Source: Trema orientale (Eukaryota; Streptophyta; Magnoliopsida; Rosales; Cannabaceae). Taken from it: 64,000 nucleotides of DNA. The translations under genes and the position numbers were made by a program. The stretch is taken from contig JXTC01000073.1 in NCBI GenBank assembly GCA_002914845.1, positions 181,172 through 245,171 of the forward strand, written 5' to 3'. Shown here piece after piece: positions 38,301-51,348 of this stretch (within the stretch, counting starts at the first letter, position 1; each line of letters starts with the position of its first letter). The notes beneath the pieces were generated by a model, which was not told the DNA's origin, searched no databases, and saw only the letters and a list, made by a program, of their open reading frames with translations.

Positions 38301-39001
38301 ATATTGTCACGATTGAAAATCCAAGACTGTGAATTTTTAGTAATTTTGAAAGTGAATATAAATAAACAGTATATATATAAAAAAAATTTTGCTTGCTTCG
38401 TAGGAAAAATAAATACCTGAGATTTTCATTTTAACCCTCTAAATGTTATCATCTTTATATCAAGGACCTTCTTTCCTACCCAAGAAATTATCCTTCAGTG
38501 TCTTTGGAAAAATTCTAGTTAGTTTAGTGAAAATAAGTTGAGTCGATAAAACTCTTAATCTTATGAATATAAAGTCCATAAATTAATTTCACTCGTATTT
38601 AAAACTAATCTTTAATAGAAAACTAAACCCCAAGTAATTGATAATTTTAGAAACATGCTCCTTAGAAGCCATAACATTCCCCTTTAATGCCAAGTTCTCA
38701 AGTAGTAGTACAAAGATCCTCAGACATCCATTTAATATAATACGTGGAATCTGGCTAAACAGTTTACTTAAGAATGAAATAGTAAGGTTTGAATACCAAC
38801 CAAGACTCAGGGAGGGCCACAGATATGAATCAACAATGTGTTAATCCAACAGAAATCTTATCCTGAACAAACAATACCTGAAAGGGAAGGAAATAAAGGG
38901 GTGAGCTTAGAAGCCCAATAGGAAATCCAAATTAAATCAAATCCAAAAAATTCATGAGAGAAAGTATATGGGTAAGGTATAAAAGAAAAACCTATGTGCA
39001 G

Positions 39002-40741
39002 TATTGAGAAATTAAGATTTCAGTCTTACTCACTCTTATTTTGAAGATAACAAATATTTGATTTAGTACTAATGACTTAACTTGAGTGTGTAGTGAAATA
39101 GCTTTAAAAGTTCTAACTCAAGTTTATCAAGGAATCAAGTTTGAAGATGGATGCATATTAGATATATTAGAATCAAGCTTGAAGATGGACAATCAAAATA
39201 CAAGACCATGCTTAGATATGGTATATTTCATATTTAGTCTTGTATTTGATTTAGTTCATCGCACATAAATTCTCTCTGCATTTGCTCATACTTTCAAAAG
39301 AAATTTCAAACTATCTTAAGCTTAGAATGATTATTTCATTATAAAAGTTTGAAAATGGAAAATAATGATTTTGAATGGGCAAAATATTCTTTAAAACATG
39401 ATTTCTTAAGTTTAAATAAGTTACAAATATATTTAAAATGATGATTATTTGACATAGGCTAAAAAGAGATTTTCTATTTGCAAACTAGAATATATTTTAG
39501 TATGAACACTTTCTAAATTATTGTTAAATATCTTTGTGAAACTAAAACAAGTTTGCAATAGCTAAAATACTCTTTTCAAATTGATTTCCAATATTTTTAA
39601 AGTATTTAAAATAAGTTTAGAATTCAGTTTTTGAAAAACGCCAAAAACTGTCAAAATCTGAAAAATGGCCAAATACTAAAATTACCAAAATAAACAGGAT
39701 TTTCAATCTACCGAAAATGGTAGCGAAAAAAATATATCCGTCAAAATTTGACCGTTGCAAAAGCAGTACCAATGGCTAGTATTTTCGGTCTACCGAAAGT
39801 AGTAAAAACTGTGTTTAACGGTTATAAACGGCTAGTTTTGATATAAGCTTATAAATAGAAGCTATTTTAAGACTTGAAAAAGACTTTGCATGAACCTAAA
39901 TTATTATCCAACTACTTTTAAAGTACAAAAACCTATTCTTACATTGAATTAACTTTCAAATCATACTGAGCCAATTTTAGAGTATTCATTGTGCATTGTT
40001 CTCAAATCTCCTAAGTCAAAATTGTATTCGTTACTTTGTGAGGAGAGTTTTTGGGTGTGTTCACTCTTGTTTATTATAAAACTATTTGAGTGCGAGGTGA
40101 GGTTACCACCGGAGTCATAAACAACCCGATTTAGGTGAAGTCACCACCGGAGTCTAAACAACCCGTATATAGGAAGGGTTGCCACCGGAGTCTAAACAAC
40201 CTGAGTATAGGTGAGGTTGTCACCAGAGTCTAAATAACCCGTGAGTTGGTGAGATTGATACTATTGTCTAAACAATCCGTGTAGGTGAGGTTGTCACCGG
40301 AGTTAAAACAATCCGAAATTAGGCGTAATAGAGCCGAAGTCAAGACTATTGTAAAAGTGTGGGTGAGCCTAAGAAGAATTCACTCCATTTATAAAAGGGT
40401 CACTCAAGCCCATAATCTTGATCCGAATCGTGGAAGCTCAAAGCAAGTTGCCAAGAGCCAGGGACATAGGCAAATCGTCGTATTTGTCGAATCTCGTAAA
40501 AACTGAGTTTGTATTTTCTCTATCTTTATAGTCTTTACTTTATTACAAACTATTTAATTGTGTGTTTGATATTTAGTATGCCTAATTTACTTGGTATTAT
40601 TGTTATATATTTGGTATTATTGTTCATTTAGCCTCAAAGTTTCAAAATAATGGTCTATAATTTTACATAGTTGAAAAGTTTCTTAAACATTTTTAAAACT
40701 CATTTTACCCCCCCTCTTGGGTAGTCAATCTTGGGCTAACA
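39002..40741 (+). mobile_element. Solo LTR, probably copia/SIRE-like
   Basis: 1,740 bp, starting TATTGAGAAATTAAG (ancestral TG mutated to TA) and ending TTGGGCTAACA, flanked on both sides by a perfect 5-bp duplication TGCAG (38997-39001, 40742-40746). No internal retrotransposon domains adjoin it, so it is a solo LTR left by LTR-LTR recombination. Contains a ~40-bp tandem array (40093-40330) and a C-rich ACCCCCCCTCTTGGG near its 3' end, as in large copia LTRs. Superfamily is an inference; the LTR nature rests on the duplication and CA end. Confidence 0.75.
40093..40330 (+). repeat. ~40-bp minisatellite within the solo LTR
   Basis: Six imperfect units of the type GTGAGGTTGTCACCGGAGTC + TAAACAACCCG, starting near 40095, 40134, 40173, 40212, 40250 and 40285. 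Confidence 0.88.
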
Positions 40742-42900
40742 TGCAGCCTCAACCAACTCAATATCCATGAGCTTATATAATCTCATCATGGGCTTAGAAC
40801 AACTCTCTTCCCGATTACCAATCCCAGAATACCAGAGAGGCACCCCAATGTCTCACCTGTCGAACCGGAGGGGCAATGTATGCCTACACCTATCATGTGG
40901 AAGCAACCAGAAGAGAGGCAATAACCTTTGCCTGATTACCAATCCCAAATTACTGAAGGGACACCCACATGTCTCGCCTACTGGACTAGAGGGGTACCGA
41001 ATGCCTACACCTGCCAGGTGGGAGCAACCAAGAAAGAAACCTATTCATAATATGGACCAGCTCAAATGCCTTAAGCTCACATTACCTTGTCTCATTCCAG
41101 CACGACACACACTGTGTGAATTAACACCCTGAGTTCAACCCCAAACTCAAACCTCGAGCTCAATCCCAAGCTCAAATGTACACATGGCCATGTATCCTGG
41201 ACTTCTATGTGGGTTTACAGATTTACACCAATGGTCAAGGACGCGCAACCCGCCAACTAAAAGGTCCCACATAAATTTATAGACTCTACCAACGGTGGGT
41301 CCAACCACTAACTAGGTGTCCAGTGACACCTAAGTACCCCTAGTGTGGTCCTAAAACTCACACCATAACTACTATACTTGAATTACTATACCATAATTAC
41401 CATTTTCGCTCTCGGAAAACTGGTAGCATAACGGCTGCAATTAGGACAAATTTCGAATTCCAAACTCGCATGAAAAACATATACAAACCACACAGCAAGA
41501 ACCATAACTATCTCAATTTTACCATGCAATTTATATATCCATTAAAAATCTGAAATAAACACATAATCTCAACATTTAGACCTATATGAAAATATCCACA
41601 ACTACACAGTACAGTCCATAGTCTTATACGAGCATTCTAGAACAGTCCATAACTAAGTCAATTCACCAAACAATTCACATAATTACATGAAGCAATAAAT
41701 TTGACATTTTTCACAATATGTCACATAAGCAATTATTTATGCAAAAAGATACAGAAAATAGGTAATTTAATCCCCTATATCAACAAAGTAGCGATACAAC
41801 TCCAAGAAAATGTATTCGGTGTCGTTTAGCGGTCGGTAGAAGGGTCAGGGGTCGTTTTTGGACCTTAGACTACTTGCTTTGAAATGTCATTTTTCCAACA
41901 GAGCCTCAAATCAAGGAACGAACCTCACCACTAAACTCCTAGCACCCAAATTAGCTAGGTTAGACCTATAACTTGTCCAATTCAAGGTCGGGCTGAAACC
42001 GGACTCGGGGCACGCAAAACAAGACAAAATCGGAGCCGTCTGATTTCATTTTTTGTGTCCGTCACCAAGCATAGTCAATATATATATATATATATATATC
42101 AAACTTCACCATTTCACGAGTACATCACAAATATAACAATTATTTCATGATCCAATGGCCGGATTGAAAAGTCAACGTTTAAAACTAAAAAGCTTAATAT
42201 TGCTCAAAAATGGCGGATTTTGATTTAGGAAAAATGGAGCTATAAAATGCATACCGGTAGATTGCACTCGACGAGACAAATCGAACAAGACAAGTTTCAG
42301 GATTTTTGATCGCCGAAAACGACGATTGGAGCGGATTTCCTCTGTGGCTTCCTCGCCTCCCCGTCAGCAGTATGATGCTCCGGCGGCCCAGGGAGAGCAG
42401 CGGCAACTTTCTGGCACCTTGCTGGTTCGGTCTGTGCTGGTGGCGTGGGTCCTCCGTGGCGGGAGTGTCGTCGGCCAGCAACGGGCCTAGCGGCTGTTTG
42501 AACGAGAAAGAGAGAGAGTCATGGGAGAAGAGATAGGGGAAAAGGAAGATGGGGTATGGCCCATGTGGCCAGGTGGTAATGGGTATTATCAAAGTTTTTG
42601 TTTTAATTTTAGTTTTATCACACTTTTGATAATTTCTTTCAATTTAGTCCTCTAAAATTGCGAAACAGTCCACATTTTTATAAAAACATTTCAGTTAAAA
42701 CCAAATTTAAATTTGGTCAAATACATCGTTATTTAAATTCCGAAATTCGCCCAATGACTAAAATACCCTTCAAATTTCTGGACTTTTACAGTTATCATCC
42801 TTTGATCTTTTAATACCATAGCCTTGATTTTGTCTCTATATTATCACCACTATTATCGTCACCTCGCTACCATCCTTCCTGCACGTTCCCATCTTCATCA

Positions 42901-43629
42901 CTATCATTATTCCTACCTTTCCTCAACACACGGCCACATGTACAGGCATATGTGGACACTGGTTCTTCTAAGCTTCTAATTCTTAACTAGGCCGCCGTGA
43001 CCAACCTTTGGCCATCCTCATCTCTCTCTCATACACACACATATAAATATGTATATATATATATATTCTCATCTTTACACGTCCATCTCCATATATACTT
43101 ATGTCTTTTGTATCTCTTTTATATCATATATATATATATATACCTTTATATATGTTCATACATGTGTAAGATCTAGTCAATAAATCTATGGTATTGATGT
43201 ATCTCCAAATATTTATATAGCTTAGTTATTTTCGTATACCCAAAGTCCATTTTATTTCCTCATATTCTCAAGCCCATATCTTAGTATATATTGTTTTGGC
43301 TCATCATTCTTCTCATACATCATTTTTCTGTTTTCTAATTATTTTCATATCACTTTTTCATTATCCTACAATTTTTACATTACCTTTTCTATTAACTAGT
43401 TTTACAAGTTTCCTTGCATGCAGTTTCTAACCCTTGAACTTCATGATCTGTGGGCATTGAGCTATTATCCTCAAACTGTGTGCTTGATATGTAGCACAAG
43501 TTTGGGATTTCGTGTTCTCTCACTATTTTCTACTTATTATTTCTATTATTATTATTATTATTATTATTATTTCTGTTATTTCTAACTTCTCATTTTTTAT
43601 AATTGACTTCTAGTTGACATTAAGGTCGA
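42901..43629. other. AT-rich intergenic region
   Basis: No gene seen. Holds TA runs (about 43056-43070, 43127-43142) and a (TTA)n microsatellite near 43540-43570. Confidence 0.6.
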
Positions 43630-43955
43630 CAGTGATAGACCCAAAATTGTTTTTTAAGGGGGGACATAACATAAAAATTTTGCACAAAATTAAAACACAA
43701 AAAATACAAGTCAAATGGGAGATTGAAAATTTAAATATCAACAAATAAAGATTTAGGACTTAAATGCAAAAAATAATAAAATTTTGGAGACTTTTATTAC
43801 GAATTACCTAAACTATAGCTAACTAAATAAGTACAAAATTAAAGTGAGGAGAGACATATCTATAAATTTTTAAAAAGTTAATTAAAAAATCACAAAAAAA
43901 AAAAAAATTTGAGGGGGCACTTGCCCATCCTTGTCGTGTTGTGTGTCTACCACTG
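43630..43955. mobile_element. hAT-like MITE
   Basis: 326 bp with short terminal inverted repeats CAGTGATAGAC / CAGTGGTAGAC, the CAGTGG-type end of plant hAT elements, flanked by an 8-bp imperfect duplication (AAGGTCGA at 43622-43629, ATGGTCGG at 43956-43963; 6 of 8 match). G-rich GGGGGGA and GGGGGCACTTGCCC blocks sit just inside the ends. Non-coding. Confidence 0.7.
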
Positions 43956-44824
43956 ATGGTCGGTTTATTCGCATCCGTCAAATAGACCTTTTTATTATTA
44001 TTACTGCATCATTATATTATTATCATCATCCTACGTAAGCAAGTTATCCCAATAACAGCTAGCCTACGTACAAAGGCGCCATAGGAAGTGTTGTTGCTTA
44101 TTACAACCACCTACCGAGACTTCAATATGCAATAACAGTATTGTGATAATACTTACGCCTTACTACGTCATTATTATTATTATTACATTGTAAGTACGTT
44201 ATTCCTGTAACCGCTAACGTGGCAAAGATATTGTAGGAAGTGTCCTTTTCTATTTCGACTGCCCACTGGGACTTCGACACATAGTACGTATTGTAGTGGC
44301 ATTTTCTGTGTATATCATGTGATCTAACCTTGATCTCAATTATTCTCTACTTTGTTTTAATTAATTACATATCTCGTTAATTAATCAGAGCATGAGGTCC
44401 GACTCGAACAACCATTCCATTCCAAAGTCCATTCCAATCAACCAATTTTACTAATTATGTGGGATGCACCAAAAATATTTGTGTTTTGAATGAATTAGAA
44501 AAAAAGACTTTGTTCTCATTACCATTTATGCTATAGTCTACTACGGATTAGTAAATAAGATTTTCATATCTTAAATACTTATCACAACTTGCAAATCCAA
44601 TTTGAAAGAAAATATATATTATATCAAACCACTTCTAACTAAAAGTTTTTGCTTTAGTAGGACAAATAAATAGAATAATTGTTCCTTTTTTTTTTGAATA
44701 TTTGAATCTTAATACTATTGTAGTAACGGACAATTATTTTTTTTTTTTTCTTTTGGGTAATGAGGGCTAGTTTCTTGTTTCATATATTATCTAAAAACGT
44801 ATATGTGACATATTCCTACATTAG

Positions 44825-45690
44825 TTTTTTTTTTTTTTGAAATAAAAGATGCTAAATTAAAAAGGACGAAGATTGTTAGATACAACTAATGAGATAAACA
44901 AAGACAAGAAATCTAACCCAACACATATCGTTAGGTGAACAAAGAGTCCTACCAGCTAAAAGATGGGTCACTTTATTATTTAAACAAGGAATAAAGTGAC
45001 AAGAACCATAATAAACTGAGACAAAAAGGGACTTGACATCAGCAAAGATATGAGTAATGGCTGAAAGAAAGGAATTTGACTATAAACTTTGAACGGCACG
45101 CAAGGCATTAATTTTCACAATGCCCATACGAATATTAGAACTAGCTATAAATCAGAGACTCTCTCAAACAACTAAGAGTTCGACAACATCCACACTGAAA
45201 TGACGATTCATCTTCTTTGACAAAACAGCTATTACTAATCCCGTATGATCCCAAAAAATAACAACAATACCAATACCATTTCCACTAGGGCGAACATCAG
45301 CATCTTAATTCATTTTAATTATGTTAAGGGGAAGGGGGAGCCATCTGGTGATAAATTCCTAAGCATGCAATCCCAACTTTGTAGAACCTAGCTTGATGGC
45401 CTTATACTCATCGATAAAAGAATCTGTGAAAGAAACTACCAAAGAGGAATCCTTGGGAGACCCTCTATGTAATACTTTGTTTCTGTCAAACTAAAGACAC
45501 CATATTAGAATACAAATTCTTTCCAAATTACCACAAGACGTTGCTTAAGAGTGATGAGCTAAGATTAGTTTTCAAACTTGGGCCTAACTATTTCACACTG
45601 AGTGCCAACTAGTTCCGTCATCCTTCATGTCAACACAATCACCAAAACTCAACACGCTGCAAAGATAACTGACAGACCCTACATTTGCAT
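44825..45690 (-). mobile_element. 3' end of an L1-type LINE (degenerate)
   Basis: On the - strand the sequence ends in a poly-A (poly-T at 44826-44840). Upstream of the tail, broken frames read as an RNase H (RVT_3) domain: LNIIKMN, then DADVRPSGNGIGIVVIFWDH (about 45310-45250), then VIAVLSKKMNRHFSVDVVELL. This is the domain at the end of plant L1 ORF2. Many stops; the 5' end is truncated or decayed and no target duplication was found. Confidence 0.65.
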
Positions 45691-45824
45691 TCATAGTTTC
45701 CTTTTATGTTAGGCTATTGGCCACGTTTTTAACAAATAACACCCATATCCCTTGAATGTGATCCCACTGTTTTCTCGATCTTGTTTCCTTTTATTTTGAT
45801 ATATATACTTAAAAGTAGGAACAT

Positions 45825-46325
45825 TCATGTTTAGTACACTGTATAAGGACTCTATATTGTATTAATTAAATATAGTAATATGTTTAGTTGTGCTTTTATA
45901 TTATATTGAAAAGTATATATTATACTGTATTGTAATATAGTAATATTGTACAATACTGACTCTGCACACTTTCTTTGTCCTTCATTTCTCTGTCATCACT
46001 TTCTCTTTCATTAATTTCTCTCTCATCTCTTTTTTTCACATCACTTTATCCCTTTTAAAAGTGGTATTTTTCTAAATAAATTTTTAAAAGTAGTATTTTT
46101 CTAAAATTAATTTTAAAAAATGGTATTTAAAATATAACTTTCAAAAAGTGGTAATATTATAGTGGTATTTTCTAAATAAATTTTTCTAAATTATTTTTTA
46201 AAAGTGGTATTTTCAAATATTAACTTTTTAATGCATATCTTAATACAATGCAAAACCAAACATAGCACTATTATAGAATAATACAATACAATAAAATACA
46301 ATACAATACGACGTACCAAACGTGA
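45825..46325. mobile_element. MITE with TCAYGTTTRGTAC ends
   Basis: Left end TCATGTTTAGTAC; right end, reverse complemented, TCACGTTTGGTAC, with similar TGTAT-rich sequence just inside both ends. About 500 bp, AT-rich and non-coding. The target duplication is not clear, so the superfamily is left open. Confidence 0.55.
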
Positions 46326-46470
46326 CCTAATTGACGATTAATTTAAAACCCTTATTTTCATTTCTCATTTATTCTAAAGTATAACAAATATTTTTGCCAT
46401 TAATAAATCCTTGTAGGACCTCTAATCTTTTAGATATTGCCTAATCAAGTTACTTATGTATATGTATAGA

Positions 46471-47161
46471 CTTCGTTTGGTATGCAGGATATGATAAGAT
46501 ATGATTGGACTATTTTAAAGGATTAGATTGGATTGGATATGATAAGACAAGATTATAGTCCAGTCATATCCCATGTTTAGTGTACTACTTTTTGTTAGGA
46601 TAGGATTAGCATGTGTGTTTCATAATTTTAACTAAATAACAATTTTGAAGTTTGATGAATTAGAAAAATACTAATTTTAAAATTAATTTAGAAAAATACC
46701 ATTTTTAAAACTCAATTTTATAAAAATATCATTTTTGAAATCTTATTTACAAAATACAGCTTTTAAAAAATATTTTGAAAAATACCACTTTTAAAACTTA
46801 AAATTGGAAAAAATATCATTTTTTTTATAAAATTATTTACAAAAATATGATTTCTAGAAAAATATTTTGAAATTACCATTTCTGGTTTTATCACTTTTAA
46901 AAGAATTTCGAAAATACTAATTTTAAAGTTTAATTTTGAAAAGGACCATTTTTTATTGCTTTAAAACCATTCTATTATTTTTAATCAAATTCTTAAACCC
47001 TCTCAATCCCAAATTCTCAAGAGGATAAGATTATCCCTTCTAAAAATTTATTTTTAGAGTGAGTTATTTTAATCCAATCCAATTCTTCTCATATTCAAGT
47101 ACTAAACATGTGATTAATTTAATATAATCCAATCTCAACTAGCATTCTTCCAAACGTGGCT
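46471..47161. repeat. Possible MITE with CGTTTGG ends
   Basis: Left GACTTCGTTTGGTA and right (reverse complement) GCCACGTTTGGAAG are opposed, each next to TATA; the interior near both ends has GATTGGATT/AATCCAATC words. Ends are weak, so this is tentative. Confidence 0.4.
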
Positions 47162-47993
47162 ATAATGAATATCAATGCAATTGGCTGCACATTTCTTGTC
47201 AGTACAGAAGATAAAGACCGAACAAAGGGCTTATTGTTGGGTGACCGTGACAGATTGACTATATATGAAAGTTCAAAATTTTACTTACTTTGTAGTTGGG
47301 GCACATAAGTAATACCATATATACACCTCCTTTACTGTCTATTTTACCATTAACGGACCTAGCTAGTGTTTGATATTAATTATTGAGGCAAAAACATTTT
47401 CGACCTTGATGATTTGACGGTTAAGATTAAATAAATCTATCATTGTCGTATTTGTCGGTTCAATTTACTATATGATCAATCTAATCCTAGACAAGACCGT
47501 CACGGACTTCAATGTCCTAAACTACAACATATAACCAGTACGACATGCAAACCCGTCTCATATCATATATTACGTATCAAACACATTGTGTTTCCTAGTT
47601 TTCATTCAAACCCAGTTGAAACCCTAAAAAACCCATTAAATATAAACCAGTTAAAGAGAGAGATATAATGAGAAACCAAAGGTTATAAAGAAAACCCTAA
47701 TCAAAGATCAGATAAAAGCTGTAGTAGGGGTTGGCTTTGTCATTTATAACACATAAACGAGCCCTCCCTTTCTGTGCCACTAAGAAAGTTTCTGAGACTC
47801 TAACCCGTAATGGAAATGCCCTTCTGTGTTGCTTTCTTTTCTCTCTTTTTAAATGATCAATATCTTTTTCATATTCACATATTATTCTCCATTAACTTCA
47901 TAGAAGCTTGTAATTAGGCAGCTAGCTAAAGAGATCAGATCATCCAGAGAGGAAAATCAAAATAAGAAAATTAGATAAAATTATTGAAAGAAT
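47162..47993 (+). promoter_or_regulatory. PI-like upstream region
   Basis: Sequence between the MITE-like repeats and the PI-like start codon, including the 5' UTR. No perfect CC(A/T)6GG CArG box was found; CTATATATGA near 47258 is one base off. Nothing else can be supported. Confidence 0.45.
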
Positions 47994-50758
47994 ATGGGGA
48001 GGGGCAAGATTGAGATTAAGAGAATTGAGAACACAAACAACAGGAGTGTGACTTATTCTAAGAGAAGGAATGGAATCATAAAGAAGGCAAGGGAGATTTC
48101 TGTTCTTTGTGATGCTAAGGTTTCCCTTATCATCTGTACCTCCGGATCGGGAAAAATGTATGCGTTTTGCAGCGAGTCAACTTCGTAAGGATTTTTTTTC
48201 CCTTTTTTTATTAATTAATTCCTGAAAAAAAATTAAAGATAAGAAAGAAGAAATTAATTTTTTTTTTGCTTTCTTGTTTATTTATTTATTTTACTTTTTG
48301 TTCTTGAGGCAAAGTTATATATATGAATTTGTTTTTGATCTGAAGGTTGAGTCAAATGTTGGAGGACTATCACAGGCTCTCTGGAAATAAGTTATGGGAT
48401 CCTAAACATGAGGTGGGTTCAAGTCTATGATTTGATATATTTTGTTCAACCAAATATTATATCTATTTTTTTGGAAATATATAAGCATATAATATATATA
48501 TATATATATACATACATTAGTTCTGATTGTCCCAAGAGAAAAGGAGCGGTTTTTTGCTAAAATTATGTCAAGAAACACGAACTATGGTTTCTACGAACAG
48601 ATCTACAAATAGGATGTACTGGTTTCTCTCCCAACTATTTTAATAATATATATATATATATATATTGTGAGAATGAAAGCATATAAAGACTTTCGATGTC
48701 TATCAGCAGATCTGGTAAAAAAAATGTAACTCTCTCCCTTCCCTTTTCCTTGCAAAAGTTCAGAGAACTGGTTATTAATTAAAGGTGTTAGCTATATTTT
48801 TTAGTGTTAAAAAAAAAATTTTCTTCACTCAGCTAGAAGGTGTATATATATACATTAATCACTTAATATTCTTTTGGTACTACTGACAGATCTAGCTTCT
48901 TCACTAAATAAAACTCTTTAATTTTCATGTGGGTTTTGGTTCTTCAACGCATATATATATATTATTGATCTTTTCTTTCCTCAACATATTTTTGTTTACA
49001 AATTGATTGTTAGCTAGCTAGGGTTTCTAATCATATCTTAAGTACATATATATTTATCATGATCATGATGTAATAGTTTTCTTATTATAAACTCGCAGCA
49101 ACTCAGCAATGAAATCGAGAGGATCAAAAAGGAAAATGAGAACATGCTAATCGAGCTGAGGTATATATATATATATATATATATGTATACACTAGATCTT
49201 AAAGTTACTGTTTTACATCTCTCTCTCTCTCTTAGTGTGACTACCTTTGTAATTCTTTTCCTTAATTTTTTTTTTTTTCTGATTGACTAGCGTGGTCATA
49301 CGTATACATATATTAATTTTATGGTGTGTGTGATCTCTCTAGGCACCTGAAGGGAGAGGATATCTTATCTCTGAACCACAAAGAGCTGATATCCCTCGAA
49401 GACTTACTGGAGAATGGCCTTGTCAATGTTCGTGCCAGACAGGCAAGTCCAATTCCTTTTTTTTTTTTCATTGAATTCTTTATGATATATTTATAGATAG
49501 AGATATATTTTCTTTATCTGAAATCATCTGACATTTTTGCCCTTAATTTTTTTCGATGACAGTCGGAGTTCGTGGACACTCGTAGGCAAAATGTAAGTAA
49601 AAAAATTAAGTAATTAATTTTCAGACATTTTCTTGTTTTATTAATTTGTTATTATTTTTTTATTTTTGATCAAGTTGTTTTATTTAATTAATTGATTCTA
49701 TATGCATATGGCTAACACATAGTACACATACATATTATATATATGTACGAACTCATTTCCTATCTTTTTATGGCTTAAAAGTTCTAGAATATTGTTACAC
49801 TCAATTAGCATGTCTTAAAGCTGAAAAAAGGTTTAGTGCTTTATGATTTAACTCAATTTTGGCTTAATCCTGACTAGGATGAAGCTTTGGTGGAGGAAAA
49901 TAAGCGCCTCATTTCCGTGCTGGTATGTTTTATCATCATCCTTAGAAAATGCATTTGCATGTACATATGGATATACCTGAACTGCTATATATATATTCGT
50001 GTGAATTTTGTTGGATAAAGTAGTAACTAAAAAGGACATAAAAGAAAATCAGAACGAGTCATTATATGTTATAATATGTTTATCATATAAAATATGCATG
50101 TGAAGTACACGATGAACAACATTTTGTAGTAAAGGAGAGGTAAACAGTACTACCACATACTTATATATATACACACTATATCTAGGTACATGTAGTGCGT
50201 GCCCAGAAAATCTATATATATGTATGTATATAAAATTAAATATAGTACTTGGTCATGTCGCGAAGTCATCGGTTGTGCCACGGCTTCATGTCAAGGGATT
50301 GGACTACTACACCTCTTAATAGGTTGATTTTTGGAGATTGAACCCTATTTAATCAAATTTAAAATATTAGTCATCCACCTAAATTTTTCTTTAATAAACG
50401 GGTCAGAAATTTTGATACAAACACGACCCGTTTATAAATTGGTTGACACGACATGATACAACCTGTTTATTAGACAGGTCATTTTCGTGTTGGCGGGTCT
50501 AACCCGAACACAGCCTGTTAATTAAATCGGTCAATATTTCCAACTCGAACACGACACGAATATGATTAAGTTAAACTCAGACCCGTTAATTTTGTGCGGA
50601 TTTCGAGTCGTGTCGTGTTGTATCACGAATTGCCAGCACTAGACAACCAAATAATTATGGTAGGCATATAGAGAAAGGAAACACTTGACGTGTACTTGAA
50701 CACTGCTTAAAATGAATGGAAAATATATAATAAAAATCAGTTTTAAAGAAAAATAGTT

Positions 50759-50806
<48 letters not shown>

Positions 50807-51348
50807 AAGCTGATCACTTGTTAATTTATTTTTTTTGTCACCTCAAACAATAAGATGTAAATGTGAAATTGTTATACATGCTTTCTGACTAGTCCATTCT
50901 AGAGGATGTCAAGTATAGCGTATCATTTTTTCTATTGAAGTCAAGTTCCATATTGTACGTACCGGTCAAAGTTAACCAACTTCATGCAAACTGCTATGAA
51001 ATATTTGTCCCAATTTTTTGTTCAACATTCAATGTATCGTGAGATGGGTATGAACGTACGATAAATTTTCAAAATTAATTAAATAGTTTTAAATGATAGA
51101 TAATATGTTATTAGTACTTGAATATTAGAACACACTAAAATTAGACAGATGATTTTATTTTAGTGTTCTTTTTCGTTTTAATTATTAATTGTTTTTTTAA
51201 TATGCAGTACCAAAAAGAGATGGAATTGCACGGCAGCGTGAGGGATCACATGGACAATGGATATAATCCGAGGATTAGGGACTACAATTCTCAGATGACT
51301 TTTGCCTTTCGTGTGCAGCCTATGCAGCCAAACCTCCAAGAGAGGATT

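Larger units (their letters stand above)
38305..42900. repeat. Unclassified dispersed repeat, copy A (interrupted)
   Basis: Begins near TTGTCACGATT (38305). Shares with copy B (from 52146) a TGTCACGA start, an AAAGGGGTGAGCTT segment (38896; 52707) and a long similar stretch around AGCTAGGTTAGACCTATAAC (41953; compare 53638). The solo LTR at 39002-40741 is inserted in it. A ~120-bp unit with ATTACCAATCCCA, ATGTCTC and TGCCTACACCT is duplicated at about 40815-40915 and 40933-41033. 42300-42530 is GC-rich but no frame resembles a known protein. The right end is uncertain. Confidence 0.45.

Noticed and set aside
42194..42592. 132-residue open frame on the - strand in a GC-rich patch
   Set aside because: No recognisable domain; the patch is part of a dispersed repeat; composition (Pro/Ser/Arg) is what an unselected GC-rich frame gives.
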